From positions 496,001-560,000 of the forward strand of contig JAFDVZ010000007.1 in NCBI GenBank assembly GCA_018268715.1: a DNA stretch of 64,000 nucleotides, written 5' to 3'. The DNA comes from Acidobacteriota bacterium. GTDB lineage: Bacteria; Acidobacteriota; Terriglobia; Bryobacterales; Bryobacteraceae. A program made the position numbers and the translations under genes. The stretch's first letter is position 1; each line of letters starts with the position of its first letter. Positions 7,992 through 17,556 of this stretch are shown here, piece after piece. Under the pieces are notes generated by a model, which did no database searches, had not been told where the DNA came from, and saw nothing but the letters and a program-made list of their open reading frames with translations.

Positions 7992-8633
7992 ATGGCCGCG
8001 ATGAAGAAAGCCGCATTACTCCTCGCCGGCCTCGCCTTGGCTGCTCTGGGACAGGACAGCGCGCTCGGAATCTTCGAAGGCGCCTCCGACATCGGAGCGC
8101 CTTCGCACAAAGGCGCGGTGAAGTACGACGCCGCGACGAAGACCTACCGCGTCACCGGCGGCGGCGCGAACATGTGGGCCGGCCGGGACGACTTCTCTTT
8201 CGTCTACCGGAAGATGACGGGCGACGTCGCGATCTCCGCCACGGTGAAGATCCTGGACGGCGGCAACGCGCACCGCAAAGCGGCCCTGGTGATCCGTAAG
8301 GATCTGGAGCCCGGCTCGGTCTACGCCGACGCCGTGGTGCACGGTTCGGGCCTGACCGCGCTGCAATGGCGCGAAAAGGCCGACGACGTGACGCGCACGG
8401 TGCACTTCCCCATCGACGGACCGGTGAAGCTCCGGCTCGAGCGGCGGCGCAACGTAGTGACGCTGTTCGCCGGCAAGGACGGAGCGCCGCTCTCAGAGAT
8501 GGGCAACACGGAGATTGCCCCGTTCAACCCGTTCTACGCGGGCCTCGGCGTGTGCGCGCACGATGACAAGGCCGAGCTTACCGTGATCTTCTCGGACGTC
8601 GTCGTGGAGTCGCTTCCCCCAGCCGCAAAGTAA
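7992..8633 (+). CDS. Secreted DUF1349-like (lectin-fold) protein
   Basis: 213 residues. A signal peptide (MKKAALLLAGLALAALGQ) is followed by a domain whose conserved phrases are YDAATKTYRVTGGGANMW, DDFSFVYRKMTGDV, AALVIRKDL, YADAVVHGSGLTALQWR and FYAGLGVCAHD. These fit the concanavalin-like/DUF1349 proteins that Acidobacteriota often encode alone or fused to TolB-like propellers. The exact ligand is unknown; carbohydrate binding is an inference. Start at 7992 or the in-frame ATG at 8001, which begins the canonical signal peptide. It follows the receptor by 12 nt and probably shares its transcript. Its stop abuts the convergent radical-SAM gene with no spacer. Confidence 0.75.
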   Translation: MAAMKKAALLLAGLALAALGQDSALGIFEGASDIGAPSHKGAVKYDAATKTYRVTGGGANMWAGRDDFSFVYRKMTGDVAISATVKILDGGNAHRKAALVIRKDLEPGSVYADAVVHGSGLTALQWREKADDVTRTVHFPIDGPVKLRLERRRNVVTLFAGKDGAPLSEMGNTEIAPFNPFYAGLGVCAHDDKAELTVIFSDVVVESLPPAAK

Positions 8634-10124
8634 TCAGACGCCGGCGGCGACGACGCTGCAGCCCGCTCCGGCCAAATCGCGCCTGAAGCGCAGGTGCCGT
8701 AGCCGCGTGAGTTCGACCAACGGCCGCCATGCCGCGTGTGTCAGTTGATGGCGGATCAGGAACCGCCACAGCCGGTTCGAGCGTTTGTAGAGATAGGACA
8801 TAGCCAGGTACGGCGCAAGGGACCGCCAGTCGTCAGGCCGGCGGCGCCAGATGGAGGCGTGCGAAAACAGCCGCCGATAGGTCCCCGCGTAGCCCGCTTC
8901 GAGTTCCTCGGCCGTCATGTTGCGCGGCCGGAAGACGGCGTGGGCGGTGTCGTACAGCCGCCAGTCGCGGTGCAGCAAACGGCCCTCGGCCTCGAATTGC
9001 CGGAACAATGGAGTGCCGGGGTAGGGAGTCAGGATATGGAGCGTCGCGCATTCGAGCCGATTCTCCTCGATCCAGTCGGCGGTGCGGGCGAACACCTCCG
9101 CCTCGTCATGGTCGAAGCCGAGCACGAACGACCCGTTCACCTGGATGCCGTGGTCGTGCAGCATCCGGGTCCGCCGGGCGTAGTCGGCGGCCTTGGGAGT
9201 CTTCTTGCGAGCATCGGCAAGATTCTGGTCGGCCAGCGATTCGAAGCCGACAAAGACGCCCGTGCATCCGGCCAGCGCCATTTCGCGGATCAGCGAAGGG
9301 TCGTCGGTGACGTCGATGGAAACGGCGGCGCTCCAGATCTTACCCAGCGGCGCAATCGCCCGGCACAGCGCGCGCAGGTAGGGCCGGTTGGACCCGAGGT
9401 TGTTGTCGACAAAGACGCCGTACGGCTCGCCGTTGGCCTCGAACTCCTCGGCGATCTGGCGGGGTTCTCGCATCCGGTAGGGAATATGGAGGCCGTCGGT
9501 GGCCAGGTAGCAGAAGCCGCACCGGTTGTGGCATCCGCGGGTGGCGATCAGGCTGGTGGTGGTCAGAAAGCTGCTTCGCGGCAGGATGGAGCGCTTCGGC
9601 GCGGGGTCGAGCCGGTAGTCGGAATCGTAGTTGGCCCGGTAAACCCGCTGGAGGCGCCCGGCCTCGACATCGGCGAGTATCTTCGGCCACAGCGGAACGC
9701 CGTCGCCGATGGCGAGCGCGTCGGCGTGCGGCGCGCACTCCTCCGGGCACGACAGCACGTGCAGTCCGCCCAGCACGACCTTCACGCCGCGCTCGCGATG
9801 CCAGCGGGCCAGCTCGAAGGCCCGTTCGGCGAAGGTCAGGTGCACGCTGATGCCCGCGACTTCGGGCAAGGGATCGGCGGGCGGCCGTCCGACAAGCAGG
9901 TTCTCGTCCCAGTAGCGGACCTGCCAGTGCGACGGCGTGACGGCGGCGATAGTGGTCAGCGCCAGGCTGGGCGTCAGCACATGCTTGCCGAAACTGGCAT
10001 GCGGGTCCTTCGCATAGAACGGATTGATCAACAACGCACAACGCGGGCGGATGGTTCCGCCGCACGCCCCATGGTCGAGAAACGGGGCCTCCGTCATTTC
10101 GGACGGAAGGAATAAGGACGACAT
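8634..10124 (-). CDS. B12-binding-domain radical SAM protein
   Basis: 496 residues. The N-terminal third looks like a cobalamin-binding Rossmann domain (CALLINPFYA, YWDENLL, VVLGGLHVLSCPEEC). A radical SAM core follows with the cluster motif RGCHNRCGFC (C198, C202, C205, the CX3CX2C spacing). The C-terminal part (LTPYPGTPLFRQFEAEGRLL, later FRPRNMTAEELE) is like the DUF4070 region found in this class. Such enzymes perform methyl transfers or rearrangements on inert carbons; the hopanoid enzymes HpnP/HpnR/HpnJ belong to the same superfamily, but no specific substrate can be assigned here. The start codon lies 6 nt after a TAGAGT box. Confidence 0.85.
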   Translation of the reverse strand: MSSLFLPSEMTEAPFLDHGACGGTIRPRCALLINPFYAKDPHASFGKHVLTPSLALTTIAAVTPSHWQVRYWDENLLVGRPPADPLPEVAGISVHLTFAERAFELARWHRERGVKVVLGGLHVLSCPEECAPHADALAIGDGVPLWPKILADVEAGRLQRVYRANYDSDYRLDPAPKRSILPRSSFLTTTSLIATRGCHNRCGFCYLATDGLHIPYRMREPRQIAEEFEANGEPYGVFVDNNLGSNRPYLRALCRAIAPLGKIWSAAVSIDVTDDPSLIREMALAGCTGVFVGFESLADQNLADARKKTPKAADYARRTRMLHDHGIQVNGSFVLGFDHDEAEVFARTADWIEENRLECATLHILTPYPGTPLFRQFEAEGRLLHRDWRLYDTAHAVFRPRNMTAEELEAGYAGTYRRLFSHASIWRRRPDDWRSLAPYLAMSYLYKRSNRLWRFLIRHQLTHAAWRPLVELTRLRHLRFRRDLAGAGCSVVAAGV

Positions 10125-10130
10125 GAAAGA

Positions 10131-10160
10131 ACTCTACACAACAAAGTACACTGCAGTCAA
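10131..10160 (-). promoter_or_regulatory. Sigma70-like promoter TTGACT-N18-TAGAGT, leaderless geometry
   Basis: On the minus strand TTGACT (10160-10155), an 18-nt spacer, TAGAGT (10136-10131) and 6 nt precede the ATG at 10124. There is no Shine-Dalgarno. It is one of the two leaderless-type starts in the window where a -35 is also clear. Confidence 0.6.
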
Positions 10161-10220
10161 TGAAAAATATTCTGCGAACTTCGCCCGGCTCCGGCCGTAT
10201 TGCTGGATATGCCCCCGTTG

Positions 10221-12677
10221 ATGAGCGAGCTCCGAAGGATCGCACGCCGTCTGGCCCGCGCTCCCCTGTTCACGGCCGTCACGCTGATCACCCTGGCGCT
10301 CGGCATCGGCGCCAACACGGCCATCTTCAGCGTCATCAATGGGGTTCTGCTGCGTCCCCTGCCCTTTCCGGACCCCGACCGTCTGGTGGGCGTCTGGCAC
10401 ACCGCGCCGGGCCTGGGCATCAAGGTGCTGAACGCCTCGCCGTCCACCTACTTCACCTACCGCGAGGAGAACCACGTCTTTGAGGACATCGGCAACTACC
10501 GCAGCAGTTCGGTGACCGTGACCGGGCTCGCCGAACCGCAGCAGGCGCGCGTGCTCGAGGTCACTCAGTCCGTCTTGCCGCTGTTGCGCGCGCAGCCGGT
10601 TCTCGGCCGCTCCTTCACCTCTGACGAGGATTCGCCCAACGGTCCGAAGGCCGTCATCCTCACCTACGCCTACTGGCAGCAACGATTCGGCGGAGCGCCA
10701 AACGCCCTCGGCCAGAAGCTGCTGCTCGACGCCGAGCCCTACCAGATCGTCGGCGTCATGCCGAAGTCGTTCCGCTTCCTGGACGCCGATCCTGCGTTGT
10801 TGCTGCCCATGCGGTACGATCGCGCGAAGGTCTTTGTCGGCAACTTCTCCTTCGACTCGGTGGCCCGCCTGAAGCCCGGAGTCACCCTCCAGCAGGCCAA
10901 CGCCGACGTCGAGCGGATGCTGCCGCTGATGACCAACAAGTTCCCGGCGCCGCCGGGCTTCAACATGGCGATGTTTCGCGACGCCCGCATCGGCCCCAAC
11001 CTGCACCCCTTCAAGGACGACGCTGTCGGCGACGTCGGCAAGGTGTTGTGGATCCTGATGGCGACGGTCGGCATCGTTCTGTTGATCGCCTGCGCCAACG
11101 CGGCCAACCTCTTCCTGGTGCGCGCCGAAGGCCGCCAGCGGGAGCTTGCCGTACGCGCCGCGCTGGGCGCCAGTTGGAGCCGTCTTGCCGGCGAGCTGTT
11201 GGCCGAAAGCCTGCTGCTCGGCGTCGTTGGCGGCGCTCTCGGCCTGCTTGCCGCCTACGGCTGCATCCAGCTTCTGGTGACGCTCGAACCGTCGAGCCTG
11301 CCGCGTTTGGGCGAGATCGCCCTGGACGGTCCGGTGGTCGCCTACGCCGCTGGCGTCTCCGTGCTGGCGGGCCTGGTGTTCGGCTTCGTCGCCGTGCTCA
11401 AGTACGCGCGCGGCACATTCGGAACGGCGCTCAAGGAAGGCGGCCGCGGAGGCAGCGACAGCCGGGAGCGCAACCGGGCGCGCGGCTTCCTGGTGGCCTC
11501 ACAGGTGGCCATGGCGCTGGTGCTGCTCATCGGGTCGGTCCTCATGATGCGGTCGTTCGTCGAGATCCGCCGCGTCAGCCCCGGCTTCGTCGATCCCGCG
11601 CACGTTTTGACAATGCGCATCTCCATCCCGGACGCCGAAATCAAGGACGACGAAAAGGCTGTCCGGACTCACGAGGCCATCATTCGAAAGCTCGAACAGA
11701 TCCCCGGAGTGACGTCGGTGGCCGCCGGCGCCTCTCTGACCATGGACGGATACGACAGCCACGATCCAAGCTTCGTCGAGGATCACCCGATACCCGACGG
11801 CCAGATGCCCCCGATGCGCAATTACAAGTGGATGGGGCCCGGCATGTTCAAGACCCTCGGCAACCCGCTGGTAGCCGGCCGCGATTTCACCTGGAACGAC
11901 CTTTACACTCGGGCGCCCGTCATCATGATTTCGGAGAACCTGGCCCGCGAGTACTGGAAGACGCCCGGCGCGGCGCTGGGCAAGCGCATCCGCGAGCGTC
12001 CCAACGGGACCTGGCGCGAGGTCATCGGGGTCGTCGCCAACGAGCACGACGCGGGAGCGGATCGTCCGGCGCCGACCATCATGTACTGGCCGATCCTGAT
12101 CAAGGATTTCTGGCAGTTCAAGGATTTCGCGCAGCGCAGCCTGGCCTACGCCGTGCGCAGCCCGCGGGTCGGCACGGAGGCGTTTGGCAACGAGGTCCGC
12201 AACGCGGTGTGGTCGGTGAACGGAAACCTGCCCATCGCCCGGATGCGCACGCTCGAACGCATCTACGAGCGCTCGATGGCGCGGACTTCGTTCACGCTGG
12301 TCATGCTCGCGATCGCGTCCGGCATGGCCCTGCTGTTGAGCCTGGTGGGAATCTACGGCGTCATCGCTTACTCGGTGTCGCGGAGGACCCGCGAAATCGG
12401 CATCCGCATGGCCCTTGGAGCGGCTCAGGCCGATGTCCGCGGTCTGTTCGTGCGGCGCGGCCTCGCGATGACCGGGGCTGGCGTCGTTGTCGGGCTCGCC
12501 GCCGCGGCGGGACTCACGCGCGCCATGCAGGCGCTACTCTTTGGCGTCGGGCCGCTGGACCCGTTGACCTACATCGCGGCGCCGCTGACTCTTCTGATCG
12601 CCGCGATGGCGGCGAGCTATGTGCCAGCGCGACGAGCCACCTCGGTTGACCCGGCGAGGGCCCTGCGTTCGGAGTAG
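10221..12677 (+). CDS. ADOP-type ABC transporter permease (MacB/FtsX family)
   Basis: 818 residues from the ATG at 10221 (MSELRRIARRLARAPLFTAV); TTG 10200 and ATG 10209 are in-frame alternatives. The order is an N-terminal helix (TLALGIGANTAIFSVI), a MacB-like periplasmic core domain (VLGRSFTSDEDSPN; DAEPYQIVGVMPKSF), three membrane helices near residues 280-400, a second periplasmic core, and three final helices ending in the conserved PARRATSVDPARALRSE. This duplicated layout without a fused ATPase is the acidobacterial duplicated orphan permease family. The substrate is unknown. No ATPase gene is adjacent, which is usual for the family. Confidence 0.9.
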   Translation: MSELRRIARRLARAPLFTAVTLITLALGIGANTAIFSVINGVLLRPLPFPDPDRLVGVWHTAPGLGIKVLNASPSTYFTYREENHVFEDIGNYRSSSVTVTGLAEPQQARVLEVTQSVLPLLRAQPVLGRSFTSDEDSPNGPKAVILTYAYWQQRFGGAPNALGQKLLLDAEPYQIVGVMPKSFRFLDADPALLLPMRYDRAKVFVGNFSFDSVARLKPGVTLQQANADVERMLPLMTNKFPAPPGFNMAMFRDARIGPNLHPFKDDAVGDVGKVLWILMATVGIVLLIACANAANLFLVRAEGRQRELAVRAALGASWSRLAGELLAESLLLGVVGGALGLLAAYGCIQLLVTLEPSSLPRLGEIALDGPVVAYAAGVSVLAGLVFGFVAVLKYARGTFGTALKEGGRGGSDSRERNRARGFLVASQVAMALVLLIGSVLMMRSFVEIRRVSPGFVDPAHVLTMRISIPDAEIKDDEKAVRTHEAIIRKLEQIPGVTSVAAGASLTMDGYDSHDPSFVEDHPIPDGQMPPMRNYKWMGPGMFKTLGNPLVAGRDFTWNDLYTRAPVIMISENLAREYWKTPGAALGKRIRERPNGTWREVIGVVANEHDAGADRPAPTIMYWPILIKDFWQFKDFAQRSLAYAVRSPRVGTEAFGNEVRNAVWSVNGNLPIARMRTLERIYERSMARTSFTLVMLAIASGMALLLSLVGIYGVIAYSVSRRTREIGIRMALGAAQADVRGLFVRRGLAMTGAGVVVGLAAAAGLTRAMQALLFGVGPLDPLTYIAAPLTLLIAAMAASYVPARRATSVDPARALRSE

Positions 12678-12680
12678 CGT

Positions 12681-13292
12681 TTAGCGCGACAGCCAGTCGA
12701 TGGTGGCCGCCGCCAGGTCCTCGGCGCATTGCGACAGGACGAAGTCGCAGTCGGCCGGCCACACGCCGGTCCCGATGGCGAAGACCAGCGAAGCGTCGGC
12801 GGGACCCTCTTTGACAGCGGCGTTGATCCCGTCGTGCAGCGTCAGTTCGGCGCCCTTGGGCACCGCGCGCAGGAACGTCATGAAAGCGAGCGCTTCAAAG
12901 CCGAAGTCGGTGCGCAACTGATCGCGCCGCGATGGAGGCAGGACGATGACAATCTCAGTCGGACCGGTCTTGGACTCATCGCAGTACAGCAGCGAAATCG
13001 CGCAGTCGCCGACGTCGTGGATGAGCGCGAACATGCGGTGGTCAGGCCCTTCGAGCGTTCTGCCCGTAAACGGGCCGAACCATGAAGGGCCGGTGGACCG
13101 GCGTAATTCGGAGGCAAGGCGTCTGGCGTTCGCCGATCTCAGGACAAGATCGCATGGGCCCGCCCATTCTGAACGGTGAGCATCCCAGGAATACCACTGC
13201 GCCGATGCCGCCCGCTCCGCCGTCGCGCAACGAACTCCCCGCCGCCGGTGCTCCGCGGGGACCAACTTCTGGCCAGCCGTGGGTACAGGCAT
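12681..13292 (-). CDS. Orphan protein of unknown function
   Basis: 203 residues, not recognised. The first 45 residues are low-information. From about residue 46 the sequence looks like a compact alpha/beta domain (CDLVLRSANARRLASELRR; HRMFALIHDVGDCAISLLYC; TEIVIVLPPSRRDQL; ADASLVFAIGTGVWPADCDF). No signal peptide or membrane helix. The ATG at 13292 is supported by a clear promoter (TTTACA-N17-TATACT) ending 9 nt upstream, which leaves almost no leader. It is convergent with the ADOP permease, separated by 3 nt. Confidence 0.6.
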   Translation of the reverse strand: MPVPTAGQKLVPAEHRRRGVRCATAERAASAQWYSWDAHRSEWAGPCDLVLRSANARRLASELRRSTGPSWFGPFTGRTLEGPDHRMFALIHDVGDCAISLLYCDESKTGPTEIVIVLPPSRRDQLRTDFGFEALAFMTFLRAVPKGAELTLHDGINAAVKEGPADASLVFAIGTGVWPADCDFVLSQCAEDLAAATIDWLSR

Positions 13293-13301
13293 ATAACGGT
13301 C

Positions 13302-13330
13302 AGTATAAATAAGATTTGAAGATCTGTAAA
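13302..13330 (-). promoter_or_regulatory. Sigma70-like promoter TTTACA-N17-TATACT
   Basis: Minus strand: TTTACA at 13330-13325, a 17-nt spacer, TATACT at 13307-13302, then 9 nt to the ATG at 13292. Both hexamers match the sigma70 consensus in five of six positions with ideal spacing, so this is the best promoter match I found in the window. Confidence 0.7.
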
Positions 13331-13371
13331 TAGCTAATGAGGAGGACTCGGCGCAGGGCGGGCCCCCAACG

Positions 13372-13413
13372 AAAAATCGGGCGGGGCCGCGGGTTGACCG
13401 CGGCGCCGCCCGG
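13372..13413 (-). terminator. Rho-independent terminator of the porin gene
   Basis: Read on the minus strand, a GC-rich hairpin (about 15-bp arms around a TCAA loop, with one mismatch) is followed by ATTTTTCG. It lies about 20 nt beyond the porin stop. Confidence 0.65.
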
Positions 13414-13430
13414 GAAATCCGATGGCAGCC

Positions 13431-14585
13431 TTACTTTTTCGGACCGAAGAAAGCGATCAGGCCGATGGTGAACGTGCTCTGACCCTTGGCCAGCGGGTCG
13501 CCGGCGCGCTTGTTGAAGAACGGCTGATCCGACTGGTCGTGCCGGAACTCAATGCGGCTCACCAGACCGTCGACCAGTTTGTATTCGCCGGTCAGCGTCA
13601 CTTCCTTGATGGTCTGCGCGGTGCCCGTCGAGAACCCGTTGCGATCCGAGAAGACTTCAGCGCGCGGCGCGAAGGCGATGCGCTTGGTCAACTGGTAGCG
13701 GGCGGCGGCGGCGAAGCCCACCCAGGTGCTGCGGCCGGTATCGATGTTCTTGTCGGAGCCGTAGTCGAAGTTCAGATAGACGTTGGTCTTGTCGTTCGGA
13801 GTAATCAGCACGGTGGTGTCGTACAGATTGCGGAAGCCCTTGTTGGTGTCGTTCTTTTCCGGGCCGCTGTAGAAGTTATTCGACCACGTCACTTTCTTCC
13901 AGGCGTAGTTAGCCACCAGTCCAACCGTCTTTCCGCTGTTGTTGTCCTTTACGTTATTCCAGCCGTTGACAATCTGTACGCCGGCGGTGAAGGACTTGGT
14001 GACGGGGATGGTGGTGCGCAGGCCCAGGTGGTAATACGGAATCGCCCAACCGAACAGCAACGACCGGCTGTAATTCCAGTTGGCGTTCGATTCGATGACT
14101 TCCGCGCCGGCGCTGGTGACGAACTTACCGACGTCGAACTGAATTCCATGCATGTGATTCGGCCGGAATTCGAGGAATACCTGCTCGAGATACTTCATGC
14201 CTTCGGGAGCGCGGTCAGTCGAGGCCATCCAGTTAACGGTCTGTCCCGCGCCGACGTCCACTCGGAATCCGACCACGCCGCTCGCCTTCTCCATGGCGAA
14301 CTTCGCAAAGTTCAGGTGCGGCATGTCCGATCTGAAGTTGAAGTTATATAGATCGTTGTATCCGGTGGATGGGTCGTTGAAGTTGTTCGTGTAGTACAGG
14401 TCGCCCAATACATAGAAGTCGACTCCCTTCTTGGTCCAGGGCGACGGCGCGGGGGCCGCGGGCGCTGCGGTGGGAGCGGCGGTCTGTGTGGCGTCCGGGG
14501 TTTGAGCGGGAGGGGCGGTCTGTCCAATTCCCGCCACGGCAAGCATGGCGGAGAGAATACACAAACGTCCGCTGATCGAGTACAA
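13431..14585 (-). CDS. Outer-membrane beta-barrel porin (BBP2/OmpL-like)
   Basis: 384 residues. After a signal peptide comes an Ala/Pro/Thr-rich linker (about residues 22-48), then a barrel with GVDFYVLGDLYYTNNFND at the start, EQVFLEFRPNHMHGIQFDVGKF in the middle and a C terminus FTIGLIAFFGPKK. This is the layout of the putative beta-barrel porin-2 family, which forms solute pores. The start is TTG at 14585, chosen because a strong GGAGGT site lies 5 nt upstream; the next in-frame ATG would remove half of the signal peptide. It is monocistronic, with its own terminator. Confidence 0.85.
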   Translation of the reverse strand: MYSISGRLCILSAMLAVAGIGQTAPPAQTPDATQTAAPTAAPAAPAPSPWTKKGVDFYVLGDLYYTNNFNDPSTGYNDLYNFNFRSDMPHLNFAKFAMEKASGVVGFRVDVGAGQTVNWMASTDRAPEGMKYLEQVFLEFRPNHMHGIQFDVGKFVTSAGAEVIESNANWNYSRSLLFGWAIPYYHLGLRTTIPVTKSFTAGVQIVNGWNNVKDNNSGKTVGLVANYAWKKVTWSNNFYSGPEKNDTNKGFRNLYDTTVLITPNDKTNVYLNFDYGSDKNIDTGRSTWVGFAAAARYQLTKRIAFAPRAEVFSDRNGFSTGTAQTIKEVTLTGEYKLVDGLVSRIEFRHDQSDQPFFNKRAGDPLAKGQSTFTIGLIAFFGPKK

Positions 14586-14599
14586 AGCTAACCTCCAGG

Positions 14600-15020
14600 G
14601 TTATGTGTTTCAGAAGAATGAGAAACGCTCAGCTGATCTGGGCTGGGGTGGCAAAGCGCGTCGTGGCTTTGAAATAGCGTAGCCCGAAGCGGGCGCAAAG
14701 GCGAATCCAAAATTTGAATGCGAAATCATCGCAAAAGTTATTGGACTCCATGCCTTTGAAACGCTAATCTTGACCCAGTTTGGCTAATTGCAGCCAACCT
14801 TCGTAATCCTGGGAACGCCAGGCATCGTATTATCTTGCCCGCGTTGGCACGCACAGACATCGAACACGCACGTAACGAGGCTCTGCCGTAACATGGCGAA
14901 TCGAACGTTCATGAACTTGTCCCTTGCCACCCGTCATTTCCGAACCCCGAATTCGCCGCTGGTTGGGCCACTTCGGACGGCCGCGCCCGCGCCGCTCCGC
15001 ATTCGGGGCGTCGTCTTGCG
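14600..15020. other. Intergenic region, no supported gene
   Basis: About 420 bases between the divergent porin and the alpha-CTD protein. Open frames here lack recognisable motifs. A TATTAT sequence near 14828 could be a promoter element, but nothing decisive is seen. Confidence 0.35.
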
Positions 15021-15611
15021 ATGAGGGGGCAACGAACCGTGACTCTGCGAGAGAAACATCTCCCAATTTTTGAAGGCGGCCGGCCGTATTTCATCGATGA
15101 ACAGTCCTGGAGCGTTTTCCAGGCCTATGTCCGCGATGGGCGCACAATTCGCGAGATCGGGCAGGAGTTGGGGTTGTCCACCTCCAAGGTCGGCATGATC
15201 GTCGCTCGCGTCGAGCGTGAACTGGAAGTCCCGCGGCCGCCGGGACACGGCGAAGGGCGGATGTCGCTCGACTCTCCCATTGAGGACCTGGCGCTTTCCG
15301 GAAGAGCCCGCAACGCCCTGCGTAAAGCGGGCTGCGAGACGATCCGTCACCTGCTTGAGAAGGACTTCAGCCGCGCGGTGCGAAGGCTGGGGCCGATCAC
15401 GCGCGACGAGGTGGTCACCGCCCTGCGTGAGCACGGCTTCGACAGTCCGCCGACGCTGGCCGGAGAACGCAACCAGCGCCTGACGGATCTCGACCGCGAG
15501 TTGAGCCGTCTGCGCGAGCAGATTGACGAGACCTCCAGGCACTGGCAGACTCGCATCGAGCGCCTCGAACACCGGCTCCGCAAATTGCACGAGGAGCCGG
15601 ACTCCGATTAG
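15021..15611 (+). CDS. Sigma4-like HTH / RNA polymerase alpha-CTD-like / coiled-coil protein
   Basis: 196 residues. Around residues 29-67 is a sigma-region-4-like helix-turn-helix (WSVFQAYVRDGRTIREIGQE, LSTSKVGMIVARVEREL). Around 83-142 is a helix-hairpin-helix domain closely resembling the C-terminal domain of RNA polymerase alpha (SPIEDLALSGRARNALRKAG, then TIRHLLEKD, then GPITRDEVVTALREHGF). The last 50 residues are a charged coiled coil. The domain set suggests a DNA-binding transcription factor that could mimic or contact polymerase; no specific role is known to me. A GTG at 15039 with AGGGGG 9 nt upstream is a good alternative start. It is followed by cstA on the same strand, 84 nt away. 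Confidence 0.75.
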   Translation: MRGQRTVTLREKHLPIFEGGRPYFIDEQSWSVFQAYVRDGRTIREIGQELGLSTSKVGMIVARVERELEVPRPPGHGEGRMSLDSPIEDLALSGRARNALRKAGCETIRHLLEKDFSRAVRRLGPITRDEVVTALREHGFDSPPTLAGERNQRLTDLDRELSRLREQIDETSRHWQTRIERLEHRLRKLHEEPDSD

Positions 15612-15654
15612 GCCGCGCGCCGGAAACGCACAACGTCGACCCTGACGCCGGGGA

Positions 15655-15660
15655 TATAAT
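15655..15660 (+). promoter_or_regulatory. TATAAT -10 box upstream of cstA
   Basis: A consensus TATAAT 35 nt before the cstA ATG, leaving a leader with a Shine-Dalgarno. No convincing -35 was found at the expected spacing. Confidence 0.45.
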
Positions 15661-15695
15661 TGCCACAAAATTCCATCGGCGTTTAAGGAGTCGGA

Positions 15696-17549
15696 ATGAA
15701 CGCTTTCCCCATCATCCTGGGGGCCCTGTGCATTTACGCGATCGCCTACCGTTACTACAGCGCCTTCATCGCCACGCGGGCGCTGATGCTGGACGACCGC
15801 CGCGTCACTCCGGCGCACACGATCAACGACGGGCATAACTATGTGCCGTCGCCCAAGTGGGTGCTGTTCGGCCACCACTTCGCCGCCATCGCCGGCGCCG
15901 GGCCGCTGGTGGGGCCGACGCTTGCCGCGCAGTTCGGTTTCGCCCCCGGGTTCCTGTGGCTGCTGATCGGCGCGGTGGTCGCCGGCTGCGTCCAGGATTT
16001 CGTGGTTTTGGTTGCGTCGGTGCGCCACAAGGGGCGTTCGCTGTCCGATGTCGCGCGCACCGAGATCAGCCCGTTCGCCGGACTGGCGGCCATGATCGCC
16101 GTGCTGTTCATCCTGCTGGTGACGCTGGCGGGACTGGGCATCGTCGTCGTGAACGCGTTGGCCGGGAGCCCATGGGGCGTGTTCACCATCGGCATGACCA
16201 TTCCCATCGCCCTGGTGATGGGCGTGTGGATGTTCAAGGGCGGCGCCGGCCATGTCCGGATGACCGGTCCCAGCGTGTTCGGCGTGGCGTTCCTGTTCGC
16301 CAGCGTCATCGGCGGCCACTGGTTCTCCCAGAGCGGCTCCGCGCACCTGCTGACCTTCACCCCCCATCAGATCACCATCCTGATGGCCGTCTATGGTTTT
16401 GTCGCCTCCGTGCTGCCCGTGTGGCTGCTGCTGGCGCCGCGGGATTACCTGTCCACCTACGTGAAACTGGGCACTATCGCCGTGTTGATCATCGGCATCT
16501 TCATCGTCCGGCCGGATATCCAGTTTCCCGCCTTCACGCAGTATGTGAACGGCGGCGGACCCATCATCAAGGGCAAGCTGTTCCCGTTCCTGTTTGTGAC
16601 CATCGCCTGCGGCGCCATCTCGGGCTTCCACTCGCTGGTCTCCTCCGGCACCACGCCCAAGATGCTCGACAAGGAGACCGACGCCCGCTTCATCGGCTAT
16701 GGAGCGATGGCGGCCGAATCGCTGGTGGGCATCCTGGCGCTGATCGCCGCCACGTCCATGAGTCCGGGCGACTATTTCGCCATCAACACGCCGCCCGCCG
16801 TGTTCCAGACGCTGGGCCTAACGACGGTGAACCTGGACCTCATTTCGAGCGAGGTGGGAGAGAAACTCGCCGGACGCACCGGCGGGGCGGTCTCGCTGGC
16901 GGTGGGAATGGCGCAGATTTTCAAGGGTATCCCCGGCATGGACCGCCTGGTGGCCTACTGGTATCACTACGCCATCATGTTCGAGGCCCTGTTCATCCTC
17001 ACCACCGTGGACGCCGGCACCCGCGTGGCGCGCTATGTCCTGCAGGAACTGCTTGGGAAGGTGAAGCCGAAGTTCGCCGATACGGCCTGGCTGCCGGGCA
17101 ACCTGATCGCGACGTTCCTGGTGGTGCTTGGATGGGGCTACCTGATCTATACGGGCTCGATTTCCACCATCTGGCCGCTGTTTGGGACCGGAAACCAGTT
17201 GCTCGCCACCATCGCGCTGGCGGTGTCGACCACGTTCCTGGTCAACATGGGCAAAGGACGTTACGCCGCCATCACCGCTATCCCGATGTGTTTTGTGGGC
17301 GCCACCACGGTGACCGCCGGAGTCCTGTCCATTCGCGACATCTTCTGGCCGATGACCTCCCGGCCGGGGATGGAGTTGACCGGCTACCTGGATTCCACCC
17401 TGATGTCGATCTTCATTGTCGGGGTGGTGCTGGTGCTGATCGATGCGATTCGCCGGTGGATCGCCGTGCTGAAGGGCGCGCCCGCTCCCCCGGAGGCGTT
17501 CGGTCCGCCGGTGAACTCGTCGGGACAGGTGAATATGCGCTGCTGCTAG
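15696..17549 (+). CDS. cstA: Carbon starvation protein CstA-type transporter
   Basis: 617 residues with about 16 hydrophobic segments. The N-terminal signatures of CstA are present: [25 protein letters not shown]-like [30 protein letters not shown] and GCVQDFVVL. Later motifs such as [16 protein letters not shown] and [12 protein letters not shown] are also family hallmarks. In E. coli the family imports peptides or pyruvate at the inner membrane when carbon is scarce. TAAGGAG lies 6 nt before the ATG. The C terminus ends in MRCC. Confidence 0.93.
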   Translation: MNAFPIILGALCIYAIAYRYYSAFIATRALMLDDRRVTPAHTINDGHNYVPSPKWVLFGHHFAAIAGAGPLVGPTLAAQFGFAPGFLWLLIGAVVAGCVQDFVVLVASVRHKGRSLSDVARTEISPFAGLAAMIAVLFILLVTLAGLGIVVVNALAGSPWGVFTIGMTIPIALVMGVWMFKGGAGHVRMTGPSVFGVAFLFASVIGGHWFSQSGSAHLLTFTPHQITILMAVYGFVASVLPVWLLLAPRDYLSTYVKLGTIAVLIIGIFIVRPDIQFPAFTQYVNGGGPIIKGKLFPFLFVTIACGAISGFHSLVSSGTTPKMLDKETDARFIGYGAMAAESLVGILALIAATSMSPGDYFAINTPPAVFQTLGLTTVNLDLISSEVGEKLAGRTGGAVSLAVGMAQIFKGIPGMDRLVAYWYHYAIMFEALFILTTVDAGTRVARYVLQELLGKVKPKFADTAWLPGNLIATFLVVLGWGYLIYTGSISTIWPLFGTGNQLLATIALAVSTTFLVNMGKGRYAAITAIPMCFVGATTVTAGVLSIRDIFWPMTSRPGMELTGYLDSTLMSIFIVGVVLVLIDAIRRWIAVLKGAPAPPEAFGPPVNSSGQVNMRCC

Positions 17550-17556
17550 GCGGGGC

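Noticed and set aside
14788-15024. A 78-codon open frame upstream of the alpha-CTD gene
   Set aside because: No motif, no ribosome site; overlaps the likely promoter region.
14934-16631. A 565-codon minus-strand open frame across cstA and the alpha-CTD gene
   Set aside because: Gln/His/Asp-rich nonsense composition, antisense to two recognisable genes; chance frame.
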